Shown piece by piece: positions 1 through 7,477 of a DNA stretch of 14,818 bases. The stretch covers positions 1 to 14,818 of the forward strand of contig CAVFFZ010000028.1 of NCBI GenBank assembly GCA_963621995.1, written 5' to 3'. Made by a program: the position numbers and the translations under genes. A model generated the notes under the pieces. That model did not search any database. It had not been told where the DNA came from and worked only from the letters and a program-made list of their open reading frames with translations. The stretch comes from UMGS1663 sp963621995 (GTDB lineage Bacteria > Bacillota > Clostridia > TANB77 > CAG-508). The stretch's first letter is position 1; each line of letters starts with the position of its first letter.

Positions 1-25
1 AATCTTAGGCGAATTATGTGCATAA
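1..25 (+). CDS. C-terminal end of an IS30-family transposase (cut by window edge)
   Basis: From base 2 the frame reads I-L-G-E-L-C-A followed by TAA. The same ending, with I-L-S-E-I-C-A, closes the decayed IS30-like transposase at the other end of the window, and N-E-I-L/F-x-E-x-C-A is a common C-terminus in clostridial IS30 transposases. Only seven codons are inside the window, so intactness cannot be judged. The identification rests on similarity to the right-hand copy and on the shared 41-bp sequence that follows. Confidence 0.7.
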
Positions 26-55
26 TAAACCGGAAATTTATTATTGCCATTTATA
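1..55 (+). repeat. IS30 right end, left copy of a direct repeat
   Basis: Bases 15-55 are identical to 14467-14507, and bases 2-14 match with a few substitutions that are mostly silent or conservative in the transposase frame. The shared segment contains a perfect hairpin, ATAATAAA at 22-29 and TTTATTAT at 37-44 around a CCGGAAA loop, directly after the transposase stop codon. Identity stops at base 55, which probably marks the outer end of the element. Confidence 0.8.
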
Positions 56-79
56 TGCAGTTATTTTTTTATAAAACAC

Positions 80-108
80 TTGTAAACAAAATAAAAATGT
101 GTTAATAT
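80..108 (+). promoter_or_regulatory. Probable promoter of the pheST T-box transcript
   Basis: A TTGTAA box at 80-85 is followed after 17 bases by TAATAT at 103-108. An overlapping TATAAT lies at 106-111 but with a 20-base spacer. It sits about 60 bases before the T-box stem I region, where a promoter is needed. No start site can be proved from sequence alone. Confidence 0.5.
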
Positions 109-167
109 AATGAAAGCAAAATAAAAGATTCAAAGAAAAAGCAAAGTAAGTAATAAAAAATTATAGT

Positions 168-373
168 AAAAGAGAGAAGGGCTGCCAGCTGAAAGCCGTT
201 CCTATAATTATTACAGAAATTTCACTTTTGAGAACTATTTTTGAAATAATAGTAGGAAATAGCGTACATCTGCGTTAAAGGTTAATAAGGTTAATGAATA
301 AACATTAATAAAATTAGGTGGTACCACGGAAGTAAAGCAGTTCGTCCTATATAGGATGGAATTGCTTTTTTGA
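168..373 (+). promoter_or_regulatory. T-box riboswitch, phenylalanine specifier UUC, upstream of pheS
   Basis: The leader has the usual T-box order. The stem I start (AGAGAGAAGGG near 171) comes first, then a specifier loop in which TTC at 221-223 is followed by A, then the stem I closing motif TTTTGAG near 226-232. A small stem TTAATG/CATTAA lies at 291-308, and the conserved T-box AGGTGGTACCACGG is at 316-329. TGGT at 319-322 would pair with the tRNA acceptor end, and its last base T fits a tRNA discriminator A. UUC is a Phe codon and the next genes are pheS and pheT, so uncharged tRNA-Phe should stabilise the antiterminator and switch transcription on. Confidence 0.95.
334..372 (+). terminator. 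T-box intrinsic terminator
   Basis: AAAGCA-TTC-TCCT pairs with AGGA-GAA-TGCTTT around an ATAT loop, and a run of T follows. It overlaps the 3' side of the T-box so that antiterminator and terminator exclude each other. This is the normal arrangement for transcriptional T-boxes. Confidence 0.9.
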
Positions 374-378
374 TTTTT

Positions 379-416
379 TATATATTAGGAAAGTTATGCA
401 ACTTTTCTAATATATA
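379..416 (+). other. Long hairpin of unknown role between the T-box and pheS
   Basis: A 17-bp stem (379-395 with 400-416) contains one G-U pair and closes on a four-base loop, ATGC. It lies just after the T-box terminator. There is no proper T run after it, only AAATTTT, so it is a poor second terminator. It may be an RNA stability element or a small mobile remnant. Confidence 0.6.
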
Positions 417-429
417 AATTTTCGCGCAC

Positions 430-515
430 GAACAAATTTACTGAAAATTTTAATTTTATTGAGTATGATAAAAAGTGGAGTTGAGACTGAAAATTGAAAA
501 TTTTCAGATTTGTTC
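430..515 (+). repeat. Inverted repeat with alternative pairings before the pheS RBS
   Basis: GAACAAAT (430-437) plus CTGAAAATTTT (441-451) pair perfectly with AAAATTTTCAG (497-507) plus ATTTGTTC (508-515). This gives a 19-bp stem with a 3-base bulge. A second copy of CTGAAAATT at 487-495 can instead form a local hairpin with AATTTTCAG at 499-507. The structure ends about eight bases before the pheS Shine-Dalgarno sequence at 523-529. Its function is unknown. Confidence 0.6.
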
Positions 516-539
516 TAAATAGAAAGGAGAATTTTTTTT

Positions 540-1574
540 ATGAAAGAGCAGATTGAACAAATTAAAGTAAATGCATTAAAAGAAATTGAACAAGCAAAAG
601 ATTTAAAAGAACTAAATGAGGCAAATGTGAAATATTTAGGAAAGAAAGGTGAACTAACAGCAGTATTAAGAGGAATGGGAGTCTTATCCGCAGAAGAAAG
701 ACCAGTTATAGGAAGTTTAGTAAATGTTGTTAGAGATGAACTAGAAAAGGTTATATCTGAAAAAAAAGAAAAATTTAAAGCAGAGGAAATGGAAGAAAAA
801 CTTGCAAAAGAAAAAATAGATATTACACTTCCAGCAAATAAAATAAAAAGAGGTAGCAAACATCCATTAAATAGAATAATAGAAGAGGTTGAAGATATAT
901 TTGTAGGAATGGGATATGACGTAGTAGATGGACCAGAGCTAGAAACAGATGAATATTGTTTTGAAAGATTAAACCTACCAAAAGGACATCCAGCTCGTGA
1001 TATGCAAGATAGTTTCTACATAACACCAGAATACTTATTAAGAACACAAACATCAGCTGTTCAAGCACGTGTTATGATGGCGAATGAAGAAAAATCTCCA
1101 ATACGTGTTATATGCCCAGGTAAAGTTTATAGAAGAGATGATGATGCAACACATTCACATCAATTCGCACAAGTAGAAGGATTAGTAATAGATGAAAATA
1201 TTAGCTTAGCAGACTTAAAAGGAACACTAGAGGTATTTATGAGAAAAATGCTTGGAGAGAAAACAGAGTTAAGATTTAGGCCAAGTTATTTCCCTTTTAC
1301 AGAGCCATCTTATGAAGTAGATGTAAGCTGTTTTAAATGCGGTGGAAAAGGCTGCAATCTTTGTAAACAGACAGGATGGATAGAGCTTTTAGGTTCAGGA
1401 ATGGTACATCCAAACGTATTAAAAATGAATGGATATGATCCAGAAAAATATACAGGATTTGCATTTGGAACAGGTTTAGACCGTTTAGCAATGTTTAAGT
1501 ATGGAATTACAGATATTCGTTTATTGTATCAAAATGATGTTAGGTTTTTAAATCAATTTGATAGAATGGACTAA
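540..1574 (+). CDS. pheS: Phenylalanine--tRNA ligase alpha subunit
   Basis: PheS carries the catalytic site that activates phenylalanine and charges tRNA-Phe, as part of a cytoplasmic alpha2-beta2 enzyme with PheT. The 344-aa protein has the family's usual length. Residues 1-95 form the N-terminal coiled-coil arm. HPARD is at 150-154, and the class II motif 2 region with RRDDDATHSHQF begins at 198. FRPSYFPFTEPS is at 246-257, and motif 3 with GFAFGTGLDRLAM starts at 306. A Cys4 cluster (C264, C267, C272, C275) is present, as in many bacterial PheS proteins. The start is set by AAAGGAG at 523-529. It is the first gene of the T-box-controlled pheST operon, 60 bp before pheT. Confidence 0.98.
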   Translation: MKEQIEQIKVNALKEIEQAKDLKELNEANVKYLGKKGELTAVLRGMGVLSAEERPVIGSLVNVVRDELEKVISEKKEKFKAEEMEEKLAKEKIDITLPANKIKRGSKHPLNRIIEEVEDIFVGMGYDVVDGPELETDEYCFERLNLPKGHPARDMQDSFYITPEYLLRTQTSAVQARVMMANEEKSPIRVICPGKVYRRDDDATHSHQFAQVEGLVIDENISLADLKGTLEVFMRKMLGEKTELRFRPSYFPFTEPSYEVDVSCFKCGGKGCNLCKQTGWIELLGSGMVHPNVLKMNGYDPEKYTGFAFGTGLDRLAMFKYGITDIRLLYQNDVRFLNQFDRMD

Positions 1575-1580
1575 GTTATA

Positions 1581-1615
1581 AAAGGACAAATGGGGACGGG
1601 TCAATTTTGTCCTTT
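1581..1615 (+). repeat. REP-like palindrome between pheS and pheT
   Basis: AAAGGACAAA at 1581-1590 pairs perfectly with TTTGTCCTTT at 1606-1615 around a 15-base loop containing GGGGACGGGTC. GGACAAA-GGGGACGGGT-type palindromes occur as dispersed intergenic repeats in clostridial genomes (from memory). This supports a mobile REP-like element rather than a gene-specific signal. It does not carry a terminator T run. Confidence 0.6.
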
Positions 1616-1634
1616 AAGAAAGGAAAAGAGAAAA

Positions 1635-3998
1635 ATGAAATTAAGTACAAATTTTGTTAAAGATTATGTAGATATAGATGTAGATTTAAAAACACTTGCA
1701 GAAGATATGACAGGTGTTGGAAATGAATATGATTCTGCTGAAAAGTTAATTAATGCAACTAATTTAGTAGTTGGTGAGGTTATAGAATGTGAAATGCATC
1801 CTGATTCTGACCACTTACATGTATGCAAAGTAAATGTCGGAAATGAGGTTTTACAAATAGTTTGTGGTGCACCAAATGTTAGAAAAGGTTTAAAAGTAAT
1901 AGTGGCTTTAGTTGGAGCAGAATTACCAGGAGACTTTAAGATAAAAGCAGGAAAAATTAGAGGTGTAGAATCTAACGGAATGCTTTGTTCAATTGCAGAA
2001 TTAGGTTTAGATAGCAAATTCTTAAAACCAGAAGACAAAGAAGGAATACATGAATTACCAGAAAATGCAGTTCCAGGAGAAGACCCTATAAAATTAATGG
2101 GAATGGATGACGGAGTAATAGACTTTGAGTTAACAGCGAACAGAGGAGATTTATTAAGCATTTTAGGTATGGCTTATGAGATAGGTGCAATATATGATAA
2201 AAAAGTTAAAGACATAGATTTATCATACAACCAAAGTAATGAAGATATAAACAACTCTTTTAAAGTAAATGTAAAAACAGATAATTGTTCAATATTCTTG
2301 GCAAAAAGAGTAGAAAATGTAGTTATAAAAGAAAGCCCAACATTCATAAAAAATAGATTAATAGCTTCTGGAATAAGACCAATAAATAATGTTGTAGATA
2401 TAAGTAACTATGTAATGTTAGAGGTAGGTCAACCACTTCACTACTATGATGCAGATACTTTAAATGGATGTTTAGAAGTAAGAATGGCCGAAGAAAACGA
2501 AAAATTAACAACTTTAGATGATGTAGAAAGAACATTATCTAGCGAAGACATAGTAATATCTGATGGTAAAAAAGCAATAGGTCTAGCAGGTGTAATGGGC
2601 GGTGCTGAAACAGAAATTACAGAAAACACAAAAAATATAATGATAGAATCAGCAATATTTGATAATGTAAAAATAAGAAAAACATCAAAAGAAATATTAA
2701 GAAGTGAAGCAAGTAACCGTTTTGAAAAAGGATTAGACCCTAACAGAACATACATGGCAATAGAAAGATCTTGCCATTTACTAGAAAAATATGCAGATGC
2801 AAAAATAGTTGGTGGACTTGTAAAATATGATACAACATCATTAGAAGATACAAAAATAGATGTAAGTTTAGAAAAAGTAAACAGAGTATTAGGAACAACA
2901 ATATCTAAAGAAGATGTATTAGATGTATTTAGAAAATTAGCATTTGAAACAGAAGCAAATGGAGATAAAATAATAGTATCTGTTCCAAAAAGAAGAATAG
3001 ATATATCAATAGAAGAAGACTTAATAGAAGAAGTTGGAAGAATTTATGGAGTAAATAATATAGAAGGAAAATTACCAAGTCTTCCATTAAAACAAGGTTC
3101 TTACAATAAAACATTAAGAAATATTAGAAACAAAATGATAGATTTAGGACTAAACGAAACACTTTCTTACATTTTAGTAAATGATAAAGAAGCAACAAAA
3201 TACACAACAGACGGTGTTGAAACAGTAAAACTTTTAGACCCTATGACAGAAGAAAGAAACACATTAAGATATAGCATGATACCATCTCTAGTAAAAATAT
3301 ATGAATACAATAAAGCAAGAAACCAAAAAGATGTATCTATATTTGAAATAGGAAAAGGATTTTATAAAAAAGATGATCAATATGGAGAAAACTTAAAACT
3401 TTGTGCACTTATGACAGGAGAAAGATATTTATCTGTAAAATCAAAACAAGTAGATTTTTATGATATCAAAGGTGTAGCAGAAGAATTATTAGACTACTTA
3501 GGTTATGGTGGAAGATACAGTTTTGTAGTAAAAGAAGAATTACCACAAGAATTCCATCCATATCAAACTGCACAAATTAGTGTAAATAACGATATTGTAG
3601 GAATTATAGGAAAACTTCATCCAAATTGCACAAAGGATAATGTATATGTATTAGAAATCAACTTAGATAAATTACTAGAAAAGAAAACAGGAAAAATGAA
3701 ATACAAAGAAATATCTAAATTTCCAAGTGTAAAGAAAGACTTAGCAGTAGTAATAGATAAAGATGTTACATCAGAAGAAATAGCAAAACAAATTAAAAAA
3801 TTAGCAGGAAACTTATTATTAGGAAGCAAAATATTTGATGTTTATACAGGAGAAAACATTGAGGAAAATAAAAAGAGTATTGCATATTCATTAGAATTTG
3901 GAGCAACAGACAGAACATTAACAGACGACGAAATAAATGCTATATTAGAAAAAATAATTGCAGGACTTGAAAAACAAGGTGCAATAATAAGAAAATAG
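1635..3998 (+). CDS. pheT: Phenylalanine--tRNA ligase beta subunit
   Basis: PheT is the beta subunit of phenylalanyl-tRNA synthetase, giving tRNA recognition and editing of mischarged Tyr-tRNA-Phe. The start is ATG at 1635, with AAAGGA at 1618-1623, giving 787 aa. An in-frame ATG at 1590 would add 15 residues encoded by the REP-like palindrome, so I reject it. Domains in order are the tRNA-binding OB domain about 43-150, the B3/B4 editing region about 210-385 (GLAGVMGGAETEI at 316, SEASNRFEKGLDP at 357), B5 about 405-475, a catalytic-like core about 480-680, and the C-terminal FDX-ACB anticodon-binding domain about 694-786. Length and domain order are normal. It is co-transcribed with pheS under the T-box. 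Confidence 0.97.
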   Translation: MKLSTNFVKDYVDIDVDLKTLAEDMTGVGNEYDSAEKLINATNLVVGEVIECEMHPDSDHLHVCKVNVGNEVLQIVCGAPNVRKGLKVIVALVGAELPGDFKIKAGKIRGVESNGMLCSIAELGLDSKFLKPEDKEGIHELPENAVPGEDPIKLMGMDDGVIDFELTANRGDLLSILGMAYEIGAIYDKKVKDIDLSYNQSNEDINNSFKVNVKTDNCSIFLAKRVENVVIKESPTFIKNRLIASGIRPINNVVDISNYVMLEVGQPLHYYDADTLNGCLEVRMAEENEKLTTLDDVERTLSSEDIVISDGKKAIGLAGVMGGAETEITENTKNIMIESAIFDNVKIRKTSKEILRSEASNRFEKGLDPNRTYMAIERSCHLLEKYADAKIVGGLVKYDTTSLEDTKIDVSLEKVNRVLGTTISKEDVLDVFRKLAFETEANGDKIIVSVPKRRIDISIEEDLIEEVGRIYGVNNIEGKLPSLPLKQGSYNKTLRNIRNKMIDLGLNETLSYILVNDKEATKYTTDGVETVKLLDPMTEERNTLRYSMIPSLVKIYEYNKARNQKDVSIFEIGKGFYKKDDQYGENLKLCALMTGERYLSVKSKQVDFYDIKGVAEELLDYLGYGGRYSFVVKEELPQEFHPYQTAQISVNNDIVGIIGKLHPNCTKDNVYVLEINLDKLLEKKTGKMKYKEISKFPSVKKDLAVVIDKDVTSEEIAKQIKKLAGNLLLGSKIFDVYTGENIEENKKSIAYSLEFGATDRTLTDDEINAILEKIIAGLEKQGAIIRK

Positions 3999-4010
3999 CA
4001 CAAAAATAAA

Positions 4011-4057
4011 AAATCTCTCATACTATATCTTAAAGGAGATATAGTTATGGGAGATTT
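4011..4057 (+). promoter_or_regulatory. 20-bp hairpin covering the RBS and start codon of the next gene
   Basis: Bases 4011-4030 pair with 4037-4057 with one bulged base and one G-U pair. The loop TAAAGG (4031-4036) holds most of the Shine-Dalgarno sequence AAAGGAG, and the ATG at 4047 is in the stem. On the + strand the T run after the stem is weak. On the - strand the stem is followed by a long T-rich tract, which looks like a terminator. It may be a pheST terminator, a translation switch, or both. Confidence 0.65.
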
Positions 4058-4403
4058 CATTTTAAACAGTATTTTGTGGACACTAGCACTATATGGCTTA
4101 ATAGAAATTATTAAAACAATTATAAATATATATACATACACAAACTTAAAATCAGATGGAATATATGTTATAGTTGCTGTAAAAAATCAAGAAAATAAAA
4201 TAGAAGGATTTTTAAGAAATTTCTTATTTAGAATAATTTATGGAAAAGAAGAAAATATAAAAGATATTATAGTAGCAGATTTAGATTCAAATGATGAAAC
4301 ACTAAATATATTAAATAGATTAGAGAAGGAATACAAAAATATAAAAGTTTCAAATTGGAAAGAATGCAAGGAAATAATAGAAAGTGTAAAAATGACGCAC
4401 TAA
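4047..4403 (+). CDS. Small membrane-anchored protein with a glycosyltransferase-like motif, unknown function
   Basis: This 118-aa protein is not a family I recognise with certainty. Residues 4-28 are hydrophobic and likely a single membrane segment. The remainder, from about 39, has the pattern V-I-V-A-V-K-N-Q-E at 41-49 and A-D-L-D-S-N-D-E-T at 77-85. This resembles the N-terminal nucleotide-binding half of family 2 glycosyltransferases (NE...I and DxxSxDxT). The rest of such an enzyme is missing, so catalysis is doubtful. The RBS AAAGGAG (4032-4038) is strong but lies inside the hairpin above. It starts 48 bp after pheT and may be read from the same transcript. Its codon use is like that of its neighbours. 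Confidence 0.75.
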   Translation: MGDFILNSILWTLALYGLIEIIKTIINIYTYTNLKSDGIYVIVAVKNQENKIEGFLRNFLFRIIYGKEENIKDIIVADLDSNDETLNILNRLEKEYKNIKVSNWKECKEIIESVKMTH

Positions 4404-4406
4404 TTA

Positions 4407-4447
4407 CCAAAAGGGACAGATTAACCAAAAGGCAACGTTACTTTTGG
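4407..4447 (+). repeat. Second REP-like palindrome, CCAAAAG/CTTTTGG
   Basis: CCAAAAG occurs at 4407-4413 and 4425-4431, and CTTTTGG at 4441-4447. The last two form a hairpin around GCAACGTTA. The GGGACAGATTAACC stretch in between resembles dispersed clostridial intergenic repeats (from memory). The 5' copy of CCAAAAG could pair alternatively with CTTTTGG. The element follows directly after the stop codon of the 118-aa gene. Confidence 0.55.
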
Positions 4448-4467
4448 AATCTTAAAAATAAATATGT

Positions 4468-4496
4468 GAGAAAGGTTGTAAAAGCCTTTCTTTTTT
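4468..4496 (+). terminator. Intrinsic terminator before recD2
   Basis: GAAAGG (4470-4475) pairs with CCTTTC (4485-4490) and six T follow. It would end transcripts coming from pheST and the 118-aa gene. Confidence 0.8.
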
Positions 4497-4504
4497 GATA
4501 GAAT
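4476..4504 (+). promoter_or_regulatory. Candidate recD2 promoter overlapping the terminator
   Basis: TTGTAA at 4476-4481 and TAGAAT at 4499-4504 are 17 bases apart and lie some 30 bases before the recD2 start. The -35 box is in the terminator loop, so stop and start signals share the same DNA. Confidence 0.45.
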
Positions 4505-4537
4505 AAGAAGAGATTTGAAGAAGAAAAGAGGACTAAT

Positions 4538-6746
4538 TTGGAACTAACAGGAGAAGTAAAAGAAATTATTTATCAAAATGAAATAAATAGTTATACAGTA
4601 GCAGAATTTGAAACTGACGAAGAAGAAATAACAATAGTAGGGTACCTTCCATTTATAAATGTAGGAGATACCTTAAAATTAGTTGGCAAAATAGTTACTC
4701 ATCAAGACTATGGAGAGCAGTTTAAAGTAGATACATTTGAAAAAACAATGCCAAAAAGTTTAAGTTCTTTAGAAAGATATTTAGCAAATGGAACAATAAA
4801 AGGTGTAGGACCTGCAACTGCTAAAAAAATAGTAGATACATTTGGAGAAGAAACACTTCATGTGTTAAAGTTTGAACCGGAAAAACTTTCAAATGTAAAA
4901 GGAATAAACAAAGAAAAGGCAATAGCAATATCAGAAACTTTTTTAGAAAACTGGGAGTTGTGGCAAATAGTAGGGTATTTAGAAAAATTTGGAATAGGTG
5001 TTCAAAATGCAAAAAATGTATATAAAAAACTAGGCTCAAATGCAATAGACGAAATAGAAAAAAATCCATATATTTTAATAGATGTTGCAAACAATGTGGA
5101 TTTCAAGAAAATAGATAAAATTGCAATAGAAAATGGTACAAGTTTAGATTATGCAGAAAGAATAAAATGTGGTATAAAATATGCAATAAATATAGCATGT
5201 ACAAATGGCCATTGTAGAGTTCAAAAACAAAATTTGATTACTTTTTGTAAAGAATTATTAAATATTACTGAAGAAGAAATAGAAGAAAATATAGTAACAT
5301 TAAAAGTATTAAATCAAATAGTAGAGGAAAATGATTGGCTATATTTAACAGCATTTTATACAGCAGAACAAAACATAGCAGAAAAAATACAAGTATTAAT
5401 ACAATCAAAAAATATAAAAAAAATAGAAAATATAAAGAAAGAGCTAAAAAGCATAGAAAAAAGATCAGATATAGAATTATCTGAAAAACAAAAAGAAGCG
5501 GTAGAAGCAATTAACGAAAACAATGTGTGTATTATTACTGGTGGACCAGGTACAGGAAAAACAACAATTATAAAAACTGTAATAGAACTATATGAAAAAC
5601 AAGGAAAGAAAGTTGTACTTTGTGCTCCAACAGGAAGAGCAGCAAAGCGTATGACAGAAACTACTGGAAAAGAAGCAAAAACTTTGCACAGACTATTAGA
5701 AATAGGAAAGCAAGATGAAGAAAATAAACTAGAAACAGTAGATAGAGAATTAGCACCACTAGATGCAGATGTTGTAATTGCAGATGAAATGTCAATGGTA
5801 GATATTTTTATTATGAATTATTTAGTAAAAGCATTATATCAAGGAACAAAATTGGTATTAGTAGGAGATGTAGATCAGTTACCATCAGTTGGACCAGGAA
5901 GCATACTAAAAGATATGATAAATTCTGAAAAAATAACTACAATTACATTAAATAAAATATTTAGACAAGCTGCAAAAAGCAAAATAATACTAAATTCACA
6001 CAGAGTAAACGAAGGAGAGAACTTCTTAAAAAAAGAAGATATAGAAAATGAGACTTTAAATGAAGATTTTTTCTATATAAATGAAATAAACCAAGAAAAA
6101 ATACTACATCAAGTAATAACACTATGTAATGGCAGACTAAAGAATTACGGAGATTATGACTTTTTCAAAAACATACAAGTAATTACTCCTACTAAAAAAG
6201 GAATGCTTGGAACAAAAGAACTAAATAAAACTTTGCAGAAATATTTAAATCCAGTACAAGAAAGTTTACTTGAAAAACCAATAGGGGATATTATATATAG
6301 AGAACAAGATAGAGTAATGCAAATAAAGAACAATTATGATATCTTTTGGGAAAGAACAAATCCTGAATATGAAACAGGTTCAGGAGTGTTTAATGGAGAG
6401 TTAGGAACCATAATAAAAATAGATGATATAGAAAAAGTAGTAAAAATTAAATTTGATGATGAAAAAGAGGCATGGTATAGTTATCAAGATTTAGACCAAA
6501 TAGAACATTCATATGCAATAACAATTCATAAAGCACAACGGAAGTGAGTTTGATGTTGTAATAATGATAGTGCCACAATCATCACCAATGCTACTTACAA
6601 GAAACTTACTATATACAGGAATGACAAGAGCAAAAAAAATGCTAATAGTAATAGGAAATAGCAATATTATAGACTTTATGATAAAAAATACAGACATAAA
6701 AAAGAGAAACACAGGGTTAGAAGAAAAATTAAGAAATATATTGTAA
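4538..6746 (+). pseudogene. recD2: RecD2-type DNA helicase, frameshifted near the C-terminus
   Basis: RecD2 is a 5'-3' superfamily 1B helicase of DNA repair, stand-alone in bacteria without RecBC. The first frame (TTG start at 4538, AGAGGA at 4527-4532) gives 669 aa and ends at TGA 6545-6547. An OB-like N-terminus spans 1-70, helix-hairpin-helix repeats about 75-190 (KGVGPATAKKI at 88), Walker A GGPGTGKTT 335-343, Walker B ADEMSM 415-420, GDVDQLPSVGPG 443-454 and FRQ 475-477. Translation is in register up to ITIHKAQ, where an extra base near 6539 destroys the expected HKAQGSEF motif. The remainder, including YTGMTRAKK, is in the +1 frame from 6540 to 6746. Repaired, the protein is about 735 aa, normal for RecD2. 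It is either a real mutation or a sequencing error. Confidence 0.93.
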
Positions 6747-6781
6747 ATAAAAATAGGGGCTTAAAAGAAAGGAAGATAAAA

Positions 6782-7462
6782 ATGAAAACTTTTATAAAAG
6801 CTTCTGTTTTTTTACTAAAAAGACTGGAAAGACTAGTGTTTCTACCATGTTGTTTAATATGTGGAAAACTATTAAATGAAATATGTTGTAAAGACTGCAA
6901 GAAACGTATATATGATAAGTTAAATTTAAAAATAGAAAGTAAAAACAAAAAAGACTATTATTTTGAAAAACATATATATTTATTTAACTATAAAGATGAA
7001 ATAAGAAACTTGATATTAGACTATAAATTTAACGATAAATCATATCTTTATGAATTATTTTCAAAAATTATTACAAAAAATGAAAAAATATGTGGAATTT
7101 TGAAAAAGTATGATATAATAATTCCAGTTCCAATACATAAAAAAAGAAAACAAAAAAGAGGATATAATCAAAGTGAACTAATAACAAGGCAAATAAGCAA
7201 AAAAATACCAAGTTTAGTACACGAAAATAAGGCACTTCAAAAAACAAAACACAATATAGAACAAAGTTCTTTAAGTAAAGAACAACGAAAACAAAATGTG
7301 AAAAATGTATATAAAATTGTAAATAAAGAAAAAATAGAAAATAAAAATATAGTGTTATTTGACGATATATACACAACAGGTAACACTGTAAATGAAATAT
7401 CAAAAATATTAAAACAAAGTGGAGCAAATAAAATTTTAGTTTTAACAATAGCAAAAGATTAA
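6782..7462 (+). CDS. comF: ComF-family phosphoribosyltransferase-like protein
   Basis: The 226-aa protein has the two-part layout of ComFC/GntX proteins. An N-terminal zinc-ribbon-like section has CCLIC at 23-27 and CCKDC at 35-39. A type I phosphoribosyltransferase domain follows, with PVPIHKKRKQKRGYNQ from 115 and the PRPP-binding motif VLFDDIYTTGNT at 191-202. In Bacillus ComFC is needed for DNA uptake during competence, and its substrate is not settled. AAAGGAAG at 6767-6774 is the RBS. The gene starts 35 bp after recD2 and ends 15 bp before the KAP NTPase gene, so the three are probably one operon. Linkage to recD2 suggests a shared DNA-handling role, but this is inference. Confidence 0.92.
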   Translation: MKTFIKASVFLLKRLERLVFLPCCLICGKLLNEICCKDCKKRIYDKLNLKIESKNKKDYYFEKHIYLFNYKDEIRNLILDYKFNDKSYLYELFSKIITKNEKICGILKKYDIIIPVPIHKKRKQKRGYNQSELITRQISKKIPSLVHENKALQKTKHNIEQSSLSKEQRKQNVKNVYKIVNKEKIENKNIVLFDDIYTTGNTVNEISKILKQSGANKILVLTIAKD

Positions 7463-7477
7463 AGAAGGTGGAGTAAA

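Noticed and set aside
1590..1634. Upstream ATG that would extend PheT by 15 residues
   Set aside because: The extra residues are encoded by the REP-like palindrome and match nothing in PheT. The ATG at 1635 has an RBS and begins with the usual MKLSTNFVKDYV-type sequence.
6564..6746. A separate 60-aa gene after recD2
   Set aside because: It has no RBS and its sequence is the conserved C-terminus of RecD2 in another frame.
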